NCBI GenBank assembly: GCA_020850915.1
Contig: JADZDV010000112.1
Location: 1 to 9,374 of the forward strand
Direction: 5' to 3'
DNA length: 9,374 bases
DNA from: Chloroflexota bacterium
GTDB taxonomy: Bacteria; Chloroflexota; UBA6077; JADZDV01
Numbering within the stretch: position 1 is the stretch's first letter; every line of letters starts with the position of its first letter. Positions 5,152 through 9,374 of the stretch are shown one piece after another. The position numbers and the translations under genes were made by a program. Below the pieces are notes generated by a model that worked only from the letters and a program-made list of their open reading frames with translations, did no database searches and had not been told where the DNA came from.

Positions 5152-6753
5152 GTGGAGACGACTGCTCCTCAGCCCTCACCCACCGTCGGCTGCTCCGGAG
5201 GTACGGTGGCCGCAGGCCTTCGCGATCTCGGCCTACTGAGCCGACGCGCTCTAGAGTTCACGACTGGCGCCGTCACATGGACGCTGATCACGCTTCCAAT
5301 CTGGGGCGCACTGTTGTTCCCCGACACGCTGGTGTTCCTGTTGCTGGCGTTCAACGGGTACTGGTTCTACAAGTCCTCGACCATGGCGATCTGCGCGGTG
5401 GCCGGCTACCGTCGACTTCAGCGAGACCAGCGCCGGGATTGGCTGGCAGACTGCCGTCGTCTGTCGCGCTGGGACCAGCTCCAGCATCTCGTGATGATCC
5501 CGACGGCCGGTGAGGCACCGGCCATCCTGCGCAAGACGCTCGAGGAGCTGTCGCACCAGGATTTTCCGAGGCGCAACATCTCGGTGCTGCTGGCGTTCGA
5601 GGAGCGCGACCCCAACGCGCGCATCTGGGCACAGGAGCTGCTGGCAGAGTTCAAGGACGCCTTCGCCAACGTCTGGGCAACCTTCCATCCCGACCTGCCG
5701 GGCGAGGTCCGAGGCAAGTCCTCGAACCTGGCCTATGCTGGTCGGCGTGCTCGCGCGCTCATGGCCGACGGTCTGGGCATCGACATGCGAAAGGTGCTGG
5801 TCACCGTCTGCGACGCCGACTCGCGGCTGCATCCGAAGTACCTGTCCGCCCTCACTCACTCGTTCCTGAGCGACCCGAACGGCGCGTTCCGGCTGTACCA
5901 GCCGGCGCTGTTGTTCTACTCGAACATCTGGCGGGTCCCGGCCAGCCTGCGGCCGCTGGACGGGCTGTACTCCGTCTGGCAGATTGCGCGGATGGTGGCC
6001 CGCCACCGGCTGATCAATCAGTCCACCTACTCACTGACCCTCGCGGCCTGCGACCGGGTTGGCTATTGGGACCCGGACGTCATTCCGGAAGATTCGCGGA
6101 TGTTCTTCAAAGTCTTCTTTGCCTATGGGCAGAAGACACGGGTCCAGCCGATCTTCCTGCCGGTCCATGCGGACGCGGCAGAGGGCATTGGCTTCTGGAG
6201 CACCATCGTCAGCCACTACCGCCAGACACGGCGCTGGGCCTGGGGCGCGTCGGACCTGGCGTACGTTGTCCAGCAGGTCTTTGCGCGCACCGAGATCCCG
6301 ATCTGGACGCGGATCAGCCGCGCCGCCAGTTACGCCGAGGACCACATTGCCTGGCCGGTCCACTGGTTCCTGATTACACTCGGAGCCCACGCGCTGGACG
6401 TTCTGGCACCGGGCTTCTCGGTCACTGTCGTGGCCCAGACGGTCTCGACGCTGTCATCCAACGTCCTGACCGCCTGTATTCCCTGCCTGCTCACCGCGGC
6501 GTGGATCGACCTTCGGATGCGGCCGGTGCGCGAGGTGCAGGCCCCGTGGTGGGACAACGTGGTCGCCGCTGGGGCCTGGCTGGCGCTGCCCGTGCTCGGC
6601 CTGATCGGCTCCGCGCTCCCAGCACTGGATGCCCACACCCGTCTGCTGCTTGGCCGGCCGCTGAACTACCAGGTCACGGTAAAGTTCGCCGCTAGCTCCG
6701 CCCATCCCGCACGCGGCTGGGCTAGAGACGCGGCCACGACGGAAGCCGCCTGA
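5152..6753 (+). CDS. Membrane family 2 glycosyltransferase, processive type
   Basis: This 533-residue protein is a predicted inner-membrane glycosyltransferase of the cellulose synthase/hyaluronan synthase-like GT2 clan. Two hydrophobic segments lie near the N-terminus (about 38-56 and 58-74). The cytosolic GT-A domain follows: a strand with IPTAGE (116-121), RGKSSNLAYA (187-196), DAD at 221-223 for metal and nucleotide-sugar binding, the acceptor-side IPEDSR (311-316), and QTRRW (358-362), which matches QxxRW. Three further hydrophobic stretches lie at about 399-420, 436-451 and 468-490. There is no PilZ domain, and 533 residues is shorter than typical bacterial cellulose synthases. It probably makes or extends an envelope polysaccharide; the sugar is unknown. 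The GTG start has only a poor upstream site (GAAGAG, 14 bases away). No in-frame ATG, GTG or TTG lies further upstream in the gap. Confidence 0.85.
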   Translation: METTAPQPSPTVGCSGGTVAAGLRDLGLLSRRALEFTTGAVTWTLITLPIWGALLFPDTLVFLLLAFNGYWFYKSSTMAICAVAGYRRLQRDQRRDWLADCRRLSRWDQLQHLVMIPTAGEAPAILRKTLEELSHQDFPRRNISVLLAFEERDPNARIWAQELLAEFKDAFANVWATFHPDLPGEVRGKSSNLAYAGRRARALMADGLGIDMRKVLVTVCDADSRLHPKYLSALTHSFLSDPNGAFRLYQPALLFYSNIWRVPASLRPLDGLYSVWQIARMVARHRLINQSTYSLTLAACDRVGYWDPDVIPEDSRMFFKVFFAYGQKTRVQPIFLPVHADAAEGIGFWSTIVSHYRQTRRWAWGASDLAYVVQQVFARTEIPIWTRISRAASYAEDHIAWPVHWFLITLGAHALDVLAPGFSVTVVAQTVSTLSSNVLTACIPCLLTAAWIDLRMRPVREVQAPWWDNVVAAGAWLALPVLGLIGSALPALDAHTRLLLGRPLNYQVTVKFAASSAHPARGWARDAATTEAA

Positions 6754-6773
6754 CCGATCTCAGGTCAGGCGGC
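6745..6773. terminator. bidirectional hairpin between convergent genes
   Basis: GCCGCCTGACC (6745-6755) and GGTCAGGCGGC (6763-6773) form a perfect 11-bp stem with a 7-base loop. The glycosyltransferase stop codon (6751-6753) lies inside the left arm. It is placed between convergent genes (stops at 6753 and 6793) and could end transcription from both sides. There is no run of T on either side, so it would be an atypical (U-less) terminator. Confidence 0.5.
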
Positions 6774-6792
6774 CGCCGCCGCTGGACGCGAG

Positions 6793-7968
6793 TCAGGCTT
6801 CCCGCAACTGGCTTTCGATGAGCTCGAGCGCGTGCGCTCGGGCTGTCTGGCCATGCTCGGCGGCGCGAGCTTGCAGTGCAGCAATCGCCTCAGCGTCCGT
6901 CTTGCCAGCCCGCACCAGCGCCAGACCCTGCTCCCTGATGCCGGGAGCGATCGCCTGCTGGACGGCGCTGTAGAGGCGGCCCCAGAGTCGGTCAGCCCCG
7001 TTGGCCTCCGGGCTGTTCCGCGGCGGCAGGGTCACACCGCGGGAGAGGAGATCCTGGTGGAAGGCAGAGAAAGGATAGGCCGCGCGGCCTATGCCCGCGG
7101 CCAGCTTCCGGAGCTCATGTCTTGCCGCGAGCGCGCGGTCGAGATAGCCGATCACGTCGGTCAGCTTCGCCAGCCGAAGGGTCCGCCGAAGCTGCGCTAG
7201 CTCCGCGATCGGGTCAAGCTGGGGCGTTGTGGCGCTGAAGACCGACCGTCGGCGAGACGCGAGCGCCCCCGCGGTGCCGGCTCCCAGCCGGTAATAATGC
7301 TCGGCACCCTCGAGTGTGTTCAGTGCCCGCGGCGCCCCTTCCTGCTGCGCCAGATGCTCCGCCATCTCCCACCCGGCGAGCGGCGAAAAGAACTCACGGC
7401 CATTCACTGGCAACAGGACGACGCAGTCCTGGGTAAGCGGGCGCTCGGCGCGAGCGTTGCGCTGGCTCTGAAGAAAGGCGTGATTGGCGGGATGGTCAGG
7501 AGCGACGAAGAAACCGTCAATGAGCGTCAGCGCATCGCGGGCGGGTGGAGGCTGAGGCGCAAAGGCGGCGCGCTTCGCTTCCACAACCGGCAGCTCTTCC
7601 GCGTCGAGCAGCCGCTCGAGCGCGTCCGTTTCAACCTGGCTGATGTCAGCCACCTCGATCGACCACTTGAAGTCGATCGATTGCAGACCGAGCCGGTCCT
7701 CCACTGGGCCGACGAGCAGGGCGTCGGGGTGCGCGTAGCCGGCCGACTGAAGCGCCTGCTCGTGGCCGGCATCCAGGACAAACGAGACGCAGCGGGTCGG
7801 CACGAGCGCCGGGTAGGTGGGACTTGGCCGGTCGAGGAGACCGGCCACCATCGAGGCCGCCACAGCCTCCCAGCGCCGACCGATGAGATTGCTCGCCCCG
7901 CCCCAGTCGCCAATGCGCCAGACCTCGCGCCCGGTGAGCGGGCGCGGCCGAGGCACGGCGTGTCTCAC
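6793..7968 (-). CDS. Uncharacterised protein, possible PD-(D/E)XK nuclease fold
   Basis: I do not recognise this 391-residue protein as a named family. The N-terminal part has a helix NLIGRRWEAVAASMVAGLL (27-45), then HPDALLV (80-86) and SIDFKWSIE (97-105), then SQVETDALERLL (110-121). This helix-acid, PD, DxK, Q-containing-helix order is what PD-(D/E)XK nucleases of the RecB/Cas4 type show, with candidate active-site residues Glu34, Asp82, Asp99 and Lys101. The middle (about 148-245) has several strands, including LIDGFFVAP and DCVVLLPVNGREFF. From about 250 the protein is largely helical and rich in Ala, Leu, Arg and Glu. There is no signal peptide or membrane segment. It starts at GTG 7968, overlapping the stop of the upstream 110-residue gene in a GTGA junction, so the two are translationally coupled. 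Being a gene is near certain; nuclease activity is inference. Confidence 0.8.
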   Translation of the reverse strand: MRHAVPRPRPLTGREVWRIGDWGGASNLIGRRWEAVAASMVAGLLDRPSPTYPALVPTRCVSFVLDAGHEQALQSAGYAHPDALLVGPVEDRLGLQSIDFKWSIEVADISQVETDALERLLDAEELPVVEAKRAAFAPQPPPARDALTLIDGFFVAPDHPANHAFLQSQRNARAERPLTQDCVVLLPVNGREFFSPLAGWEMAEHLAQQEGAPRALNTLEGAEHYYRLGAGTAGALASRRRSVFSATTPQLDPIAELAQLRRTLRLAKLTDVIGYLDRALAARHELRKLAAGIGRAAYPFSAFHQDLLSRGVTLPPRNSPEANGADRLWGRLYSAVQQAIAPGIREQGLALVRAGKTDAEAIAALQARAAEHGQTARAHALELIESQLREA

Positions 7969-8297
7969 AGGCTGGGCTCCATCTCGTCCGGCATGTGGCC
8001 GCTGAACGTCCAGCGATCGCCGTTTCGGAAGTAGAGGCGTATTTGAGCGCGTTTGCGCTGGCGTGGCAGCCGGTCCCAGGTGATGCGCAGGAGGTCATCG
8101 AACGCTACGACTAACGGCTCCGCGACGTTGCCATCAGGCGTTGGCTCGGCGCCCATCACCAGTGCGCCGCTCTGTCGAGTGCTGAGCCGCCAGTGGTCCA
8201 CGGACATGACCAGCGCGCCCTCGGCGGTGGTCTTCAGCAGATTGAAGCTGGTTGAGGCGAGCAGGTCCAGCGCAGCTTGCAGCGAAAGCTCAGCCAA
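7965..8297 (-). CDS. Small uncharacterised protein, first gene of a coupled pair
   Basis: This 110-residue protein has no family I can name. Residues 1-25 form a probable helix (SLQAALDLLASTSFNLL). The rest looks beta-rich, with likely strands GALVMSVDHWRLS (27-39), SGALVMGAE (43-51), EPLVVAFDDLLRITWD (60-75), and AQIRLYFRNGDRWTFSG (84-100). That alternation of strands with turn-rich loops resembles small PH-like or other beta-barrel domains, but this is an impression only. There is no signal peptide or membrane segment. The TTG start is supported by AGGGAG nine bases upstream. Its stop overlaps the start of the 391-residue gene by four bases (GTGA), so the two products probably work together at similar amounts. 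A clear promoter lies upstream. Confidence 0.72.
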   Translation of the reverse strand: MAELSLQAALDLLASTSFNLLKTTAEGALVMSVDHWRLSTRQSGALVMGAEPTPDGNVAEPLVVAFDDLLRITWDRLPRQRKRAQIRLYFRNGDRWTFSGHMPDEMEPSL

Positions 8298-8306
8298 GAA
8301 TCAAGG

Positions 8307-8312
8307 CTCCCT
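8307..8312 (-). promoter_or_regulatory. ribosome site supporting a TTG start
   Basis: On the minus strand AGGGAG lies 9 bases before the TTG at 8297. It supports this unusual start codon for the 110-residue gene. Confidence 0.55.
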
Positions 8313-8349
8313 GGATGGCGCACGCCGACCGTCGTGCGGGGTCTGCTGA

Positions 8350-8379
8350 AATGTACGACCGCCTCGAACAGAGGGTCAA
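8350..8379 (-). promoter_or_regulatory. sigma70-type promoter of the minus-strand operon
   Basis: On the minus strand TTGACC (8379-8374) is followed after 18 bases by TACATT (8355-8350). Both boxes are close to consensus. Transcription would start near 8342, giving a leader of about 45 bases to the TTG at 8297 that includes its ribosome site. Confidence 0.6.
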
Positions 8380-8408
8380 GCGCACGGCGCCGGCGTGTGG
8401 CCGACGGC

Positions 8409-8414
8409 TAGAAT
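8409..8414 (+). promoter_or_regulatory. candidate -10 of the cupin gene
   Basis: TAGAAT matches the -10 consensus in five of six bases and ends 7 bases before the cupin ATG at 8422. No -35 is evident and there is no Shine-Dalgarno match in the short interval, so the transcript may be leaderless. It lies back to back with the promoter of the minus-strand operon. Confidence 0.4.
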
Positions 8415-8421
8415 CGAAGCG

Positions 8422-8868
8422 ATGACTCAGTCCAGCCAGACGGAGGCTGCGTTGCCGGATTATCTTGTGCTCCGTGCTTCAGAGATCGAGCCGTTTGAGC
8501 GCGGCAGTGGTGTCAAGACCGTGCCGTACGTCGGCAAGTGGAACAACGATCGAAACGCGTCGACGACCGGGACGACGTCGTTCCCGCCGGGCATGGCTAT
8601 CCCCCTTCACACGCACAATGTGGAGGAGCAGGTTCTCATCCTGGAGGGCGAGGCGACCTGCGAGATCGACGGCAAGCTGTTTGAGCTCGTCGCCGGTGAT
8701 TTCACCTGGGTGCCGGCCGGCACGCCCCACCGCTTCATCAACCGCGGGTTGACGCGGATGACGATTCTCTGGATCTACGGGGGCTACCACGTCACGCGGA
8801 CGATCGTCGCAACGGGCGAGACGTTCGAGCACCTCTCCGAGAAGGACCGCGGGGCGACGAAGGCCTAG
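8422..8868 (+). CDS. Single-domain cupin protein
   Basis: This 148-residue protein is a small cytoplasmic cupin with one beta-barrel metal site. Both cupin motifs match their published patterns exactly: G-x5-HxH-x3-E-x6-G as GMAIPLHTHNVEEQVLILEG, and G-x5-P-x-G-x2-H-x3-N as GDFTWVPAGTPHRFIN. The four metal ligands (three His and one Glu) are therefore intact. Cupins of this size act as dioxygenases, isomerases or sugar-binding proteins, and the sequence alone does not choose among them. The ATG at 8422 is preferred over an in-frame GTG at 8395, because the latter adds nine non-conserved residues and would read through the -10-like TAGAAT. The next gene starts 8 bases after the stop, so the two are probably co-transcribed. 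The cupin gene is divergent from the minus-strand pair. Confidence 0.88.
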   Translation: MTQSSQTEAALPDYLVLRASEIEPFERGSGVKTVPYVGKWNNDRNASTTGTTSFPPGMAIPLHTHNVEEQVLILEGEATCEIDGKLFELVAGDFTWVPAGTPHRFINRGLTRMTILWIYGGYHVTRTIVATGETFEHLSEKDRGATKA

Positions 8869-8876
8869 CCGCGGGC

Positions 8877-9374
8877 ATGAAGATAGGAATCCTAGGAGCC
8901 GGCGCGCTGGGCTTGAGCGCTGGCGCGCGGCTTGCCCAGGCTGGCCACCAGGTGGAGGTGATCGAGCGAGAAACGTGTGTAGGAGGCCTCGCAGCGGGCT
9001 TTCGCGTCGGGCCGTCCTCGCTGGAGAAGTTCTACCATCATCTCTTCCGCGGCGATAAGACGATCCTCCGCTGGATCGACGAGCTTGGCCTGACCGATCG
9101 GCTGCTCTGGCTGGCTCCCGACACGAGCACGATCGTGGACGGCAGGGTCTGGTCGCTTGACTCGGCTTCGGACGTCCTCACGTTCGGCCCACTCTCGCCG
9201 GTGGACCGCGTGCGTCTCGGCATCTGCCTGGCGTATCTCAAGGCGCTGCCGGACCCCCGCTCCCTGGAGCGCTCGACCGCGGCACAGTGGCTTCGTCGCT
9301 GGATGGGCGAGTCGACGTATCGAGTCGTTTGGGAGCCCCTCTTGCGAGGCAAGTTCCAGAGCTACGCCGAGGAG
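8877..9374 (+). CDS. FAD/NAD-dependent oxidoreductase, amine-oxidase-like (3' truncated by window)
   Basis: The first 166 residues are in the window; the frame stays open to the last base. The N-terminus is a Rossmann dinucleotide-binding fold: KIGILGAGALGLSAGARLAQAGH (2-24) with the GxGxxG glycines, Glu30 ending the second strand to bind the FAD ribose, and GG at 36-37. It continues with SLEKFYHHLF (48-57), DELGL (68-72), and VWEPLLRGKF (151-160). These are typical of the flavin amine oxidase/protoporphyrinogen oxidase-like group, some of whose members sit beside sugar or glycan genes. Substrate class cannot be decided without the C-terminal half. ATG 8877 is the natural start because the first glycine motif follows at once. 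The preceding cupin ends 8 bases upstream, so an operon is likely. Only a weak ribosome-site-like GCGGG precedes it. Confidence 0.85.
   Translation, partial: MKIGILGAGALGLSAGARLAQAGHQVEVIERETCVGGLAAGFRVGPSSLEKFYHHLFRGDKTILRWIDELGLTDRLLWLAPDTSTIVDGRVWSLDSASDVLTFGPLSPVDRVRLGICLAYLKALPDPRSLERSTAAQWLRRWMGESTYRVVWEPLLRGKFQSYAEE

Noticed and set aside
4343..5179. 278-codon minus-strand frame
   Set aside because: It is antisense to the cyclase gene and reads through the intergenic region; its composition is typical of shadow frames.
5251..6690. Several long frames on both strands inside the glycosyltransferase region
   Set aside because: All lie within the glycosyltransferase gene in other frames and are Arg-rich without motifs; the DxD, ED and QxxRW motifs fix the true frame.
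7297..8034. 245-codon plus-strand frame
   Set aside because: It is antisense to both genes of the minus-strand operon, lacks motifs and a ribosome site, and conflicts with the GTGA-coupled arrangement on the other strand.
9038..9352. 104-codon minus-strand frame at the right edge
   Set aside because: It is antisense to the FAD oxidoreductase, whose Rossmann motif and open frame to the window edge are convincing.

Overview
The window is high-GC bacterial DNA (roughly two thirds G+C by eye) packed with short-spaced protein genes on both strands. No rRNA, tRNA, CRISPR array, insertion sequence or phage gene is visible. The protein set, the mixture of strong Shine-Dalgarno sites with genes that have none, and the GC-rich codon use fit an environmental, non-proteobacterial lineage. 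Chloroflexota is my best guess, but that is an inference from general resemblance and no marker gene is present.

Layout from left to right. (1) 6-929 (+) is a PHP-fold metallohydrolase of the CehA/McbA type. It converges on a DUF72 (YecE-like) gene at 973-1767 (-). (2) Divergent from the DUF72 gene is a secreted zinc-dependent N-acetylmuramoyl-L-alanine amidase, 1847-2584 (+). (3) After a 332-base gap with a possible terminator and a good promoter come an acetamidase/formamidase gene, 2917-3867 (+), and, after another 346-base gap, a cyclase-family metal-dependent hydrolase, 4214-4891 (+). (4) A membrane-bound family 2 glycosyltransferase with the processive DxD / ED / QxxRW motif set occupies 5152-6753 (+). 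Its stop codon sits inside a perfect 11-bp hairpin that separates it from convergent genes. (5) A two-gene operon on the minus strand, 8297 down to 6793, encodes a 110-residue protein and a 391-residue protein. I recognise neither; the larger has a PD...DxK pattern like that of PD-(D/E)XK nucleases. It has a clear sigma70-type promoter at 8350-8379. (6) Divergent from it, a textbook single-domain cupin, 8422-8868 (+), is followed 8 bases later by an FAD/NAD-dependent oxidoreductase that runs off the right edge (8877-9374).

How the genes work together: several encode metal-dependent hydrolases that act, or whose relatives act, on C-N bonds (carbamates, simple amides, N-formyl or cyclic amides, the peptidoglycan amide). 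The formamidase and cyclase genes could serve one small-amide catabolic route, although each has its own predicted promoter. The glycosyltransferase and the peptidoglycan amidase belong to the envelope. Nothing forms an obvious defence, mobile or secondary-metabolite system. The least explained part is the minus-strand pair at 6793-8297.
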